Below are positions 1 to 5,422 of a stretch of DNA of 6,034 nt, piece after piece (positions within the stretch are counted from its first letter, which is position 1; every line of letters begins with the position of its first letter). The position numbers and the translations under genes are program-made. Under the pieces are notes generated by a model. That model searched no databases. It saw only the letters and a list, made by a program, of their open reading frames with translations, and was not told the DNA's origin. Source of the DNA: Ghiorsea sp. (GTDB lineage Bacteria; Pseudomonadota; Zetaproteobacteria; Mariprofundales; Mariprofundaceae); the NCBI GenBank assembly GCA_027053695.1, contig JALUHL010000007.1, forward strand, positions 1 to 6,034. The letters are read 5' to 3'.

Positions 1-1025
1 GATGCCAAACCTGGTATGGATTTTAATAATTCACTGGAAAGGCTAGACTGAATGGATGTTAAAACACTTTCTTGAGCAAGAATACCATTCTTACCTGTAT
101 CTGCATTGAATTTAAACTGCTCATTCACAAAACTATAGGCAGCATTATAGCTATCTACAAAGCTCTGAACTTTATTCCGCAAATCTACCGTATCTACACC
201 AATACCCATATTCACTGTGGTGGCTGGATCTGCTTGTTTGAGGGTAAAGGTTAATCCAGCAATCGCATCACCAATGGTATTGCTGCTTCGGGTGATGGTT
301 AGCCCATCAATGGTGGCAATCGCATCTTGAGGTGCTTGGAGCACTTGGATAGCGTTGGTTTGCCCAGTTGCGCCTATATTTAAATTTGCTAAAGAGCCAG
401 CTGCATCCAGTGCCGCCCCAGAAATGGTAAAACCTGTAGCGCCTGTATCATTGGCAGCAAGCACCAAACGGAAATCTGCATTACCCACTTTAACCACAGA
501 TGCGGTGACACCTGTAGATGCAGTATTGATAGCATTGGCAATATCTTTAAGAGAATTTGAAGCAGTGATATTTATATTTATGCCATTGATTTGAAATGAA
601 CCGCTTACATTTAATGCGGTTGTTTCACTAAGAATAGCAGTGCCTGTAGAACCTTTGACAGCACTGCTTGATGATGAACGTGCTGCTGCCGCCAATTGTT
701 GAACCACAATAGCATGATTGCCCGATGTGACAGAATTATCACCTGCAACATCCAATAGATTGGAAGCTGGTACTGATGCATTGCTACTGTTCAAATTGGC
801 TGTATAAGAAAAAAATGTATCCACATCACGCATGGTAATGGCTTGGGTTCTAAAATCTCTTAACTTGGTATTGAGATCATTCAATGCTGTTTGCTTGGCA
901 GTTTCTTCCGTTTTCTTCTTCTCAAGCTGAGCAATACCAAATTTTTGCAACCCAAGCAATTCCTCTACTGCGGCTTTGGTATCAAAGCCTGCAACAAGAC
1001 CAGACAACCCAGAGATTGAAGGCAT
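1..1025 (-). CDS. fliD: Flagellar hook-associated protein 2 (filament cap FliD), C-terminus beyond window
   Basis: The minus-strand frame is open from an ATG at 1025 to the window edge, giving about 341 N-terminal residues with no stop. The start reads MPSISGLSGLVAGFDTKAAV, typical of FliD (an S-G-L-x-S/G-G-x-D-like opening), followed by a long amphipathic helix (about 20-65, heptad-like, Lys/Glu/Gln rich). This matches the FliD N-terminal domain that packs in the axial channel. Around 125-185 a stretch with SFQINGININI and SLKDIANAINTA fits the flagellin/hook IN motif. The FliD C-terminal domain begins at about 230 and runs off the window. FliD caps the growing filament and folds exported flagellin monomers at the tip. 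The start lies 1 base past the flaG stop, with only a weak purine-rich AAGAAAG upstream, so translation is probably coupled to flaG. Family assignment is by recognition; the missing C-terminus cannot be judged. Confidence 0.93.
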   Translation of the reverse strand, partial: MPSISGLSGLVAGFDTKAAVEELLGLQKFGIAQLEKKKTEETAKQTALNDLNTKLRDFRTQAITMRDVDTFFSYTANLNSSNASVPASNLLDVAGDNSVTSGNHAIVVQQLAAAARSSSSSAVKGSTGTAILSETTALNVSGSFQINGININITASNSLKDIANAINTASTGVTASVVKVGNADFRLVLAANDTGATGFTISGAALDAAGSLANLNIGATGQTNAIQVLQAPQDAIATIDGLTITRSSNTIGDAIAGLTFTLKQADPATTVNMGIGVDTVDLRNKVQSFVDSYNAAYSFVNEQFKFNADTGKNGILAQESVLTSIQSSLSSELLKSIPGLA

Positions 1026-1026
1026 A

Positions 1027-1389
1027 CTAAGCTTTCTTATCCAGCAACAAACCAATCATTTCTTGCATGGCTAATTTGTGTTTGATGAAGTCTTTAGATG
1101 GTAATTCTCTAATCACTTCACCACTGACATTGTCGGTAACTTGAACATAAAGCTGCCCAAGCTTATTTTCATAATTAAAACCAATGGATTCATTTGCGCC
1201 AATAAGAGCACTGGTGATTTCATTGATTGCTTTTTGTACATCTTTCTCAGTTACAGGCTTTTCAATGTGTTGCATACTGGGGATTGTTGTTGCTTGAACA
1301 CGCACGTGGCTTACTAGAGCTTGTTGAGTACCCAAACTGAGTGGTTGTGTCACAGTGTTACTTTTAGCGACTGCTGCAATGACTTCCAT
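1027..1389 (-). CDS. flaG: FlaG family flagellar protein
   Basis: This 120-residue protein has a variable N-terminal 40 residues and a conserved C-terminal FlaG domain (about 45-119). The domain includes a beta region with SIGFNYENKLGQLYVQVTD, the signature GEVIRELPS at 90-98 (family form: G-E-V-I-R-x-I/L-P) and a closing GLLLDKKA. FlaG proteins are small soluble factors encoded beside flagellin and fliD. They have been linked to filament length and filament assembly, but the biochemical role is not well defined. The start is firm: an unusually complete Shine-Dalgarno (AAGGAGGTAA, 1393-1402) precedes the ATG. The gene sits between fliC and fliD in the same direction, with 88 bases to fliC and 1 base to fliD, which is the standard context for this family. 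Confidence 0.92.
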   Translation of the reverse strand: MEVIAAVAKSNTVTQPLSLGTQQALVSHVRVQATTIPSMQHIEKPVTEKDVQKAINEITSALIGANESIGFNYENKLGQLYVQVTDNVSGEVIRELPSKDFIKHKLAMQEMIGLLLDKKA

Positions 1390-1392
1390 GAC

Positions 1393-1402
1393 TTACCTCC
1401 TT
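1393..1402 (-). promoter_or_regulatory. Strong ribosome binding site of flaG
   Basis: The minus strand reads AAGGAGGTAA here, nearly the full anti-16S complement, ending 3 bases before the ATG of flaG. It fixes the flaG start. It also suggests flaG is translated efficiently in its own right and does not depend on coupling to fliC. Confidence 0.85.
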
Positions 1403-1423
1403 GTTTAGATTTGATACGCTTTT

Positions 1424-1461
1424 GCCCTCCTCAAGGCAAAACAACTAACCATGAGGAGGGC
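1424..1461 (-). repeat. Strong fliC-flaG intercistronic hairpin
   Basis: GCCCTCCTCA (1424-1433) and TGAGGAGGGC (1452-1461) form a perfect 10-bp inverted repeat. In the minus-strand RNA the stem extends past one T-T mismatch by two more G-C pairs (GCCCTCCTCATGG against CCTTGAGGAGGGC), leaving a 12-nt loop. It begins 16 bases after the flagellin stop. The base after the stem is AAAAGCG on the minus strand, so there is no U-tract and it is not a standard intrinsic terminator. A plausible role (inference) is a 3' stabiliser of flagellin mRNA or a partial attenuator that sets fliC far above flaG-fliD. Confidence 0.7.
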
Positions 1462-1477
1462 GATAGCGAAGACGATA

Positions 1478-2587
1478 TTACCTGAATAAAGTCATGACAT
1501 TTTGTGCTGCTTGATTGGCTTGTGCCAACATTGCAGTACCTGCTTGTGCCAAGATTTTATTTTTCGTAAAGTCAGCCATTTCAGCTGCCATATCAGCATC
1601 ACGAATCGATGATACAGAAGCTGTGGTTTGCTCAATACTTGTTGCCAAGTTAGATTGAACAAATGAGATTTGGTTTTGTGTTGCACCCAAATCTGCACGT
1701 TGGTTGACCAAAGTATTCAAAGCCGTTTTAGCCGTATCGATATAAGTTTGTGCATTGGCTTGTGTAGTCAAATCACCAGTTAAACCTAGGCCAGTGGTCG
1801 TATAACTACTACTCAAATCAAGACTTACACGGTTGTTGGCATTGTTATCCGCGCCCACTTGGAAGCTGCTTGCCGAACCTGCCGATACCGTAAATGAACC
1901 AGCACCACCAGCAGCTAAGTTTGCATCTACAGAAATGGTTAAGCCAATATCACCAAATGCAATATCTTTTTTGCTACCTGCAGCAGGAGCTGCAATGTTA
2001 TCAACAGTTTGCGCAGTACCCGCAGCATTGGTTAAGGTAATTTTGAATGTGCCTGCAGTAGTACCTGCAGCCGTTGCAATAGTGACTGCGCCTGCTGCCG
2101 CACCTTGTACGGTAGCTGATCCACTTACACCAGCGACAGCAGCGGCTAATGTGGCGGTTGAACCAGATGTACCATCCAATAGACTAACACCATTGTAGTT
2201 GGTAGAACCTGCAATTTTATCAATAGCGGATTCTAGTTTGATGCGTTCTGCATCCAATTTGCCAAGCTCGCCAGCATTGTTTGCTGATGCTGCTTGCGTG
2301 GCTAGCGTTTCAAGACGAACCACCATATTTTGGATTTCGTTCACACCCGCATCCGCCATTTTTGTCATGGCTTGTGCCTGTGTAGCGTTTAATGAAGCTG
2401 CTTTTAAACGCTGAGTTTGCGCGTCTAGCTTGGATGAAACTGCATAACCAGAAGCATCATCTGCTGCATTGTTTACACGAAAACCTGAAGACAAACGATT
2501 CAACGATTTATTCATCGCCATATTGTTTGCATTTAGATTTTTAAGCGCGGTCATTGCCGCATTGTTGGTTTGGACTGTTAGTGCCAT
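1478..2587 (-). CDS. fliC: Flagellin (filament structural protein)
   Basis: This 369-residue flagellin has the classic two-ended conservation. The N-terminal D0/D1 region (about 1-140) begins MALTVQTNNAAMTALKNL and contains the hallmark LNRLSSGFRVNNAADDASG. The C-terminal D1/D0 region (about 285-369) contains QRADLGATQNQI and ends in AQANQAAQNVMTLFR. The middle (about 140-255) is a short, Ala/Gly/Thr-rich variable domain that would be surface exposed. No Cys is present, and there is no cleavable signal, as expected for flagellar type III export. The ATG is supported by GGAGAG at 2594-2599, 6 bases upstream. It is the first gene of fliC-flaG-fliD, behind a sigma-28 type promoter (2700-2726). 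A hairpin after its stop probably separates its abundant message from the downstream genes. The leader carries possible CsrA sites (see findings). Only one flagellin gene is visible; others could lie elsewhere. Confidence 0.97.
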   Translation of the reverse strand: MALTVQTNNAAMTALKNLNANNMAMNKSLNRLSSGFRVNNAADDASGYAVSSKLDAQTQRLKAASLNATQAQAMTKMADAGVNEIQNMVVRLETLATQAASANNAGELGKLDAERIKLESAIDKIAGSTNYNGVSLLDGTSGSTATLAAAVAGVSGSATVQGAAAGAVTIATAAGTTAGTFKITLTNAAGTAQTVDNIAAPAAGSKKDIAFGDIGLTISVDANLAAGGAGSFTVSAGSASSFQVGADNNANNRVSLDLSSSYTTTGLGLTGDLTTQANAQTYIDTAKTALNTLVNQRADLGATQNQISFVQSNLATSIEQTTASVSSIRDADMAAEMADFTKNKILAQAGTAMLAQANQAAQNVMTLFR

Positions 2588-2593
2588 AATATT

Positions 2594-2601
2594 CTCTCCG
2601 T
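2594..2601 (-). promoter_or_regulatory. Flagellin ribosome binding site overlapping an ACGGA motif
   Basis: The minus strand reads ACGGAGAG, with the Shine-Dalgarno GGAGAG 6 bases before the fliC ATG. The ACGGA part (2597-2601) matches the core ANGGA of CsrA/RsmA sites. Ribosome binding site status is strong; CsrA binding is inference. Confidence 0.75.
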
Positions 2602-2667
2602 AGAATGATTTATTTTGATTGCGTAAGCGACATCATGCCTATTTACGTTTGCTTCCTGCGGTTGAAA

Positions 2668-2685
2668 GAAAGCGTCCTTGCTTTC
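2668..2685 (-). promoter_or_regulatory. Leader hairpin presenting AAGGA in its loop (possible CsrA site)
   Basis: In the flagellin leader RNA, GAAAGC and GCTTTC form a 6-bp stem (7 with a G-U pair) around the loop AAGGAC. A GGA exposed in a hairpin loop with the context ANGGA is the preferred CsrA/RsmA target. The hairpin lies just inside the predicted 5' end of the mRNA, about 67 nt upstream of the second GGA at the Shine-Dalgarno. The structure is seen directly; the protein that would bind it is inferred. Confidence 0.45.
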
Positions 2686-2699
2686 CATGTTGGGTAAAC

Positions 2700-2726
2700 C
2701 TATCGCCGCCAAAACGAGCGACTTTA
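2700..2726 (-). promoter_or_regulatory. Sigma-28 (FliA) type promoter of fliC
   Basis: The minus strand has TAAA (2723-2726, extended TAAAGT), an exact 15-base spacer, then GGCGATAG (2700-2707). The flagellar sigma factor consensus is TAAA-N15-GCCGATAA, so the -10 matches 6 of 8 and the spacing is exact. Transcription would start near 2691-2694, giving a leader of about 105 nt. It implies fliC is a late, FliA-dependent gene. Confidence 0.85.
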
Positions 2727-2754
2727 GAAAAAGTTTCAGGTTTATTTCATGTCA

Positions 2755-2769
2755 TGCTCATGTTGAGCA
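2755..2769. repeat. Short inverted repeat between the fliC and trxA promoters
   Basis: TGCTCA (2755-2760) and TGAGCA (2764-2769) form a perfect 6-bp palindrome with a 3-base centre. It lies 8 bases upstream of the predicted trxA -35 and 28 bases upstream of the fliC -35. It could be a regulator site, but at this length chance is a real alternative. Confidence 0.25.
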
Positions 2770-2777
2770 CATTACAA

Positions 2778-2806
2778 TTGACGCTGACGAATTGGCTAGA
2801 TATGTT
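2778..2806 (+). promoter_or_regulatory. Sigma-70 type promoter of thioredoxin gene
   Basis: TTGACG (2778-2783, 5 of 6 to consensus), a 17-base spacer, then TATGTT (2801-2806, 4 of 6). The start would fall near 2813, leaving a leader of about 28 nt before the trxA ATG. The spacing is ideal and it is the best vegetative promoter in the window. Confidence 0.7.
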
Positions 2807-2841
2807 AGCCTTCGTTTGAATAGACGAGGAGAAAAAGATAG

Positions 2842-3165
2842 ATGGCAATCATAAATGTAACAGATGATAGTTTTGATAGTGATGTTCTAAAGGCTTCAGG
2901 CGCGGTGCTTGTTGATTTTTGGGCGCCTTGGTGTGGCCCTTGCAAGCAAATTGCACCTTTACTTGAGGAAGTAGCTGCTGAGATGGGTGATAAAATCACC
3001 ATCGCTAAAATTGATATTGATGATAATCCGAACACCCCAGGAAAATATGGCGTTCGCGGCATCCCAACCTTGACCATTTTTAAAGATGGTAATGTGCAAG
3101 GCACAAAAGTGGGTGCAGTCAATAAAGGTAAGTTGGTTGACTTCATCAACGAGCATTTGGACTAA
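2842..3165 (+). CDS. trxA: Thioredoxin
   Basis: This 107-residue protein is a standard single-domain thioredoxin of the usual length. It keeps the active site WCGPC at 30-34 (redox cysteines C31 and C34), the buried D25 that assists thiol chemistry, and the cis-proline at P75 in GIPT. The fold motifs [12 protein letters not shown] and TLTIFKDG are intact. It reduces protein disulfides in the cytoplasm using electrons from thioredoxin reductase, which is not in this window. The ATG is supported by GAGGAG (2826-2831), about 10 bases upstream. It is divergent from fliC, has its own promoter, and is followed 38 bases after its stop by a probable intrinsic terminator, so it is likely a single-gene transcript. 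Confidence 0.97.
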   Translation: MAIINVTDDSFDSDVLKASGAVLVDFWAPWCGPCKQIAPLLEEVAAEMGDKITIAKIDIDDNPNTPGKYGVRGIPTLTIFKDGNVQGTKVGAVNKGKLVDFINEHLD

Positions 3166-3180
3166 GCATCCAAACAACCT

Positions 3181-3594
3181 ATGCCCATGTTTGATAGGAT
3201 AAGAAAGGTGGAGTTTGGCTCTGCCTTTTTTTCGTCTAAGCTTATGCATCTGTATTTAAGCTTGGTGATATTCAGCTTTGCTTTGGGTATATTTTGGAAA
3301 ACATTTGATATGCCAGCCACCACGCCACAAGGCTTTGGCATTGCTTTTTATCAGCATGTGCTTGGGCATTTGGATGGAAGGGCTTGCCCTGCATATCCTG
3401 TTTGTTCGGCGTATGCACGCGAAGCGATTCAAACCCATGGTGCGTTGGTGGGTTCGTGGCTAATGATAGATAGGCTGATTCATGAAACCAGTGATTTGGG
3501 TATTGGTCCTTGGATTAACTGGAAAGGTGAAAAGCGTTTGTATGACCCTTTGCAACGCAATGATTTTTGGTTGGAGCATAAACATGAACATTGA
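3181..3594 (+). CDS. Divergent YidD-like membrane protein (start uncertain)
   Basis: The longest frame gives 137 residues. Residues about 24-40 (LYLSLVIFSFALGIFWK) form one membrane segment. Residues 51-100 match the YidD/haemolytic domain: FYQ, then RACPAYPVCSAYAREAIQTHGALVGSW and DRL, paralleling the family's Y-Q, C-R/P-x-Y-P-T-C-S-x-Y and A-I-x-x-H-G-x-x-x-G. C69 and C75 are kept, but the usual third Cys after the arginine-leucine helix is replaced by HET. A C-terminal extension ends in a YDP segment and is His/Glu rich. YidD proteins are about 70-85 residues and are associated with YidC-dependent membrane insertion, so this is a longer variant. Start is unresolved: ATG 3181 lacks a Shine-Dalgarno; GTG 3208 has AGGA at 3196-3199; ATG 3244 is the first start beyond the terminator-like hairpin and keeps all recognisable protein. 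The stop overlaps the gspG start by 11 bases. Confidence 0.7.
   Translation: MPMFDRIRKVEFGSAFFSSKLMHLYLSLVIFSFALGIFWKTFDMPATTPQGFGIAFYQHVLGHLDGRACPAYPVCSAYAREAIQTHGALVGSWLMIDRLIHETSDLGIGPWINWKGEKRLYDPLQRNDFWLEHKHEH
3204..3232 (+). terminator. Probable intrinsic terminator of trxA
   Basis: AAAGGTGGAG (3204-3213) pairs with CTCTGCCTTT (3219-3228) around a TTTGG loop, including two G-U pairs, and runs straight into seven T (3226-3232). This is the standard shape of a Rho-independent terminator, 38 bases after the trxA stop. It falls inside the longest form of the next reading frame, which argues that the next gene really starts downstream of it. Confidence 0.6.
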
Positions 3595-4021
3595 ACGATT
3601 TACTGATAAAACATTAAATATGCAAGAGCATGAGCGTGGCTTTACGCTTTTGGAAATCATGGTGGTCTTGGTGATTATTGGTGTGCTTGCAGCCATGGTA
3701 GCGCCAAGGTTTATTGAGCGTGCGGATGAAGCCAAAGTGGATTCCACCAAAGCACAAATGCAGACCATTGGTCAAGCGATGAAGCTGTATCGTTTGCAAC
3801 ATGGCTCATATCCTTCCTCATCTGAGGGTATCAATGCTTTGGTGAGCGCAGATAAGAGCGGAAAGCGCTACTTAGACAGCCTGCCCAAAGATGCTTGGGG
3901 CAATCCTTTTGTCTATTTATCGCCGGGTGTACATGGTGATTTCGATATTTTGTCTTATGGTGCAGATGGCAAGCAAGGCGGCTCAGGCTTTGATGCTGAC
4001 CTTGGCAACTGGGACGAATAA
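3584..4021 (+). CDS. gspG: Type II secretion major pseudopilin GspG
   Basis: This 145-residue protein has an 18-residue basic/polar leader, then the prepilin peptidase site G19|F20 in RGFTLLEIMVVLVIIGVLAA, with E24 at the conserved +5 position and a hydrophobic helix to about 39. The body follows GspG: PRFIERADEAKV, the helix ending in YRLQHGSYPSSSEG, the DAWGNPFVY segment (103-111), and a C-terminal Asp-rich loop (about 119-139, DILSYGADGKQGG), which binds calcium in known GspG proteins. It forms the periplasmic pseudopilus of T2SS after cleavage by a GspO-type peptidase (not in the window). The frame extends upstream to an ATG at 3482, but ATG 3584 is chosen for GGAG at 3573-3576, 7 bases ahead, and for the normal leader length. 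It overlaps the preceding YidD-like gene by 11 bases and is followed at once by a second pseudopilin. Confidence 0.95.
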   Translation: MNIERFTDKTLNMQEHERGFTLLEIMVVLVIIGVLAAMVAPRFIERADEAKVDSTKAQMQTIGQAMKLYRLQHGSYPSSSEGINALVSADKSGKRYLDSLPKDAWGNPFVYLSPGVHGDFDILSYGADGKQGGSGFDADLGNWDE

Positions 4022-4626
4022 ATATAAAACAATTTCAATATAAGCAGGCGCTAGATAAGCAGGCTCAAGCGGGGTTTACGCTTTTAGAAATACTGCTGGT
4101 GATTGTTATCATTGCGGCCACTTCTGCGATGATTGTGCCATCAATTTCCAGTATTGGTGGCGCTGATATTGATGAAGAATCCGACCATTTACGCACTGTG
4201 TTGTCCTATGCTTTGGAAGAAGCACAACTTTCAGGACAGCCCATTCGTTGGCTAGCCAAAAAAGGTGGTTGGTCGTTTGAGGCTTGGGTAGAAAGCTTTG
4301 GCAAAAAAGAGGCCAACAAAGCTTCATGGCAACCTTTGGCTGAGCCACCTTTAGCATCGTATATATTGCCAGAAGGCATTATTATTCAACAGGTGAATCA
4401 AGCAGGAGATGCGGCTTATGAATCTGCTTTCGACCTTAACTCCAACCTTGTATCGTCATCGGATAACGATAATCAAGAGCCTTTGTTGGGTGTGGTGTTG
4501 CTTTTACCGGATGGCACAACATCACAGAGTAATGTTTATTTGGTTGATGAATTTGAAAAGACCAAAATTCTGCAAGTGCGCCCCGGGCCATCAGGTATTC
4601 GGTTAAAAAAGGAAGGTGAGTATTAG
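4018..4626 (+). CDS. gspH: GspH/FimT-type minor pseudopilin with probable ATA start
   Basis: Reading from 4018 gives 202 residues with prepilin site G19|F20 in AGFTLLEILLVIVIIAATSAM, E24 at +5, and a hydrophobic helix. The body is GspH-like: an early helix with ESDHLRTVLSYALEEAQLSGQPIRW, then beta-rich sequence ending in RPGPSGIRLKKEGEY. No ATG, GTG or TTG lies in frame upstream of the prepilin motif; the frame opens at 4000 after a stop, with only CTG 4009, ATA 4018 and ATA 4024. The first usual start is GTG 4099, inside the membrane helix, which would destroy the signal, so it is unlikely. ATA 4018 overlaps the gspG TAA as ATAA and gives a leader matching that of gspG (N2, I3, F6, K9, G19). 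GspH is thought to sit in the pseudopilus tip complex. The last gene of this group; gspI, J and K do not follow. Its stop overlaps the convergent gmk by 4 bases. Confidence 0.8.
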   Translation: MNIKQFQYKQALDKQAQAGFTLLEILLVIVIIAATSAMIVPSISSIGGADIDEESDHLRTVLSYALEEAQLSGQPIRWLAKKGGWSFEAWVESFGKKEANKASWQPLAEPPLASYILPEGIIIQQVNQAGDAAYESAFDLNSNLVSSSDNDNQEPLLGVVLLLPDGTTSQSNVYLVDEFEKTKILQVRPGPSGIRLKKEGEY

Positions 4627-5171
4627 TCTTGAACCAACTGAACAAGTTGGGACAATGCAGGATTAAAGTCATCATTGACGATTTGATGATGTGCTTCATG
4701 GGCATGGCTCATTTCATCTTCTGCAGCAGCGATACGCTTTTCAATCACCTGCGCATCATCCTGCCCACGGCTGATTAATCGCGCTTTTAACGCTTCAATA
4801 GAAGGCGGAAGTATAAAAATACGGACAGCACTAGGTATTTTTTCAGCCACTTGCTTTGCACCCTGCCAGTCGATTTCTAACAACACATCCTTACCTTGCT
4901 TGAGTAACTGTTCCACATCGGATTGGCGTGTGCCATAATAGTTGCCATGCACCAAAGCAGACTCTAAGAATTTTCCCGCTTTCTGCTGCTGTTCAAAGGT
5001 TTGTGTATCAAGAAAATGGTATTCTCTACCATCTTCTTCACCTGGGCGCGGCTTTCTTGTGGTGCAGGAAATGGATAGTTGTAAGTTAGGGCAAGCTTGA
5101 AGAAGGGCTGTGCATAAGCTTGATTTTCCAGCGCCAGATGGCCCTGAAATAATAAAGAGTTTGCCGCTCAC
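4623..5171 (-). CDS. gmk: Guanylate kinase
   Basis: This 182-residue protein phosphorylates GMP to GDP with ATP in the cytoplasm. It has the P-loop GPSGAGKS (10-17), the GMP-binding motif TTRKPRPGEEDGREYHF (37-53), FLESALVHGNYYGT (68-81), the LLEIDWQGA strand with D101 (97-105), lid arginines R131 and R135 in RLISRGQDD, R146, and a closing VNDDF. It is a little short at the C-terminus compared with the usual 200 or so residues; only the terminal helix is reduced, and all catalytic parts are present. The start is GTG at 5171, with AGGA about 8 bases upstream. It overlaps the ferredoxin stop as GTGA, so translation is probably coupled. The stop (4623-4625) interlocks with that of the convergent gspH-like gene. 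Confidence 0.96.
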   Translation of the reverse strand: MSGKLFIISGPSGAGKSSLCTALLQACPNLQLSISCTTRKPRPGEEDGREYHFLDTQTFEQQQKAGKFLESALVHGNYYGTRQSDVEQLLKQGKDVLLEIDWQGAKQVAEKIPSAVRIFILPPSIEALKARLISRGQDDAQVIEKRIAAAEDEMSHAHEAHHQIVNDDFNPALSQLVQLVQD

Positions 5172-5422
5172 GCTGTTTTTCCTGTTAATTTTTGATATTT
5201 TATCTTGAGCTCTTCTTCGCTTTCAACGCGGTTGGGGTCTTTGGGTATGCAATCCACTGGGCAGATAGCCACGCATTGCGGTTCATCATAGTGACCAATG
5301 CATTCTGTGCACAAATTAGGGTTGATTTCAAAAATATCTTCACCCTCAAAAATCGCATCATTGGGACATTCAGGCTCGCAAACAGCGCAGTTGATACAAT
5401 CTTCATTAATCAATAATGCCAA
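5168..5422 (-). CDS. 2[4Fe-4S] ferredoxin, YfhL / Allochromatium type
   Basis: This 84-residue ferredoxin has a first cluster motif C9-x2-C12-x2-C15-x3-C19-P and a second motif C38-x2-C41-x8-C50-x3-C54-P. An extra C58 and a C-terminal helical tail rich in Glu/Lys follow. The eight-residue insertion between the second and third Cys of the second cluster, plus the tail, mark the Allochromatium vinosum-type ferredoxins, to which E. coli YfhL belongs (the start MALLIN-x-x-CINC is almost the same). These are low-potential electron carriers; the partner here is unknown. The start is TTG at 5422, supported by GAGG (about 6 bases ahead, in TTGAGGTGAGC on the minus strand) and by the family N-terminus. 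It is co-transcribed with gmk (4-base overlap) and divergent from lspA. I did not find a convincing promoter in the spacer. Confidence 0.94.
   Translation of the reverse strand: MALLINEDCINCAVCEPECPNDAIFEGEDIFEINPNLCTECIGHYDEPQCVAICPVDCIPKDPNRVESEEELKIKYQKLTGKTA

Noticed and set aside
355..594. 79-residue plus-strand frame opposite fliD
   Set aside because: It is a shadow of the fliD coding frame, with Ala/Pro/Val-rich translation typical of antisense reading.
1833..2414. Two adjacent open frames on the plus strand opposite flagellin
   Set aside because: They are antisense to fliC; the Ala/Gly/Thr-rich variable domain gives stop-poor complements. No ribosome binding site or recognisable motif.
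2619..2819. 66-residue plus-strand frame across the fliC promoter region
   Set aside because: It covers the sigma-28 promoter and leader of fliC, has no Shine-Dalgarno and resembles no protein I know.
3482..3583. 34-residue N-terminal extension of gspG from ATG 3482
   Set aside because: It overlaps the YidD-like gene by over 100 bases and lacks a ribosome site; ATG 3584 has GGAG 7 bases ahead and a normal prepilin leader.
4634..4650. CCAACT / AGTTGG hairpin near the gmk 3' end as a terminator
   Set aside because: The stem is only 6 bp, lies inside gmk coding sequence, and has no T-run on either strand.
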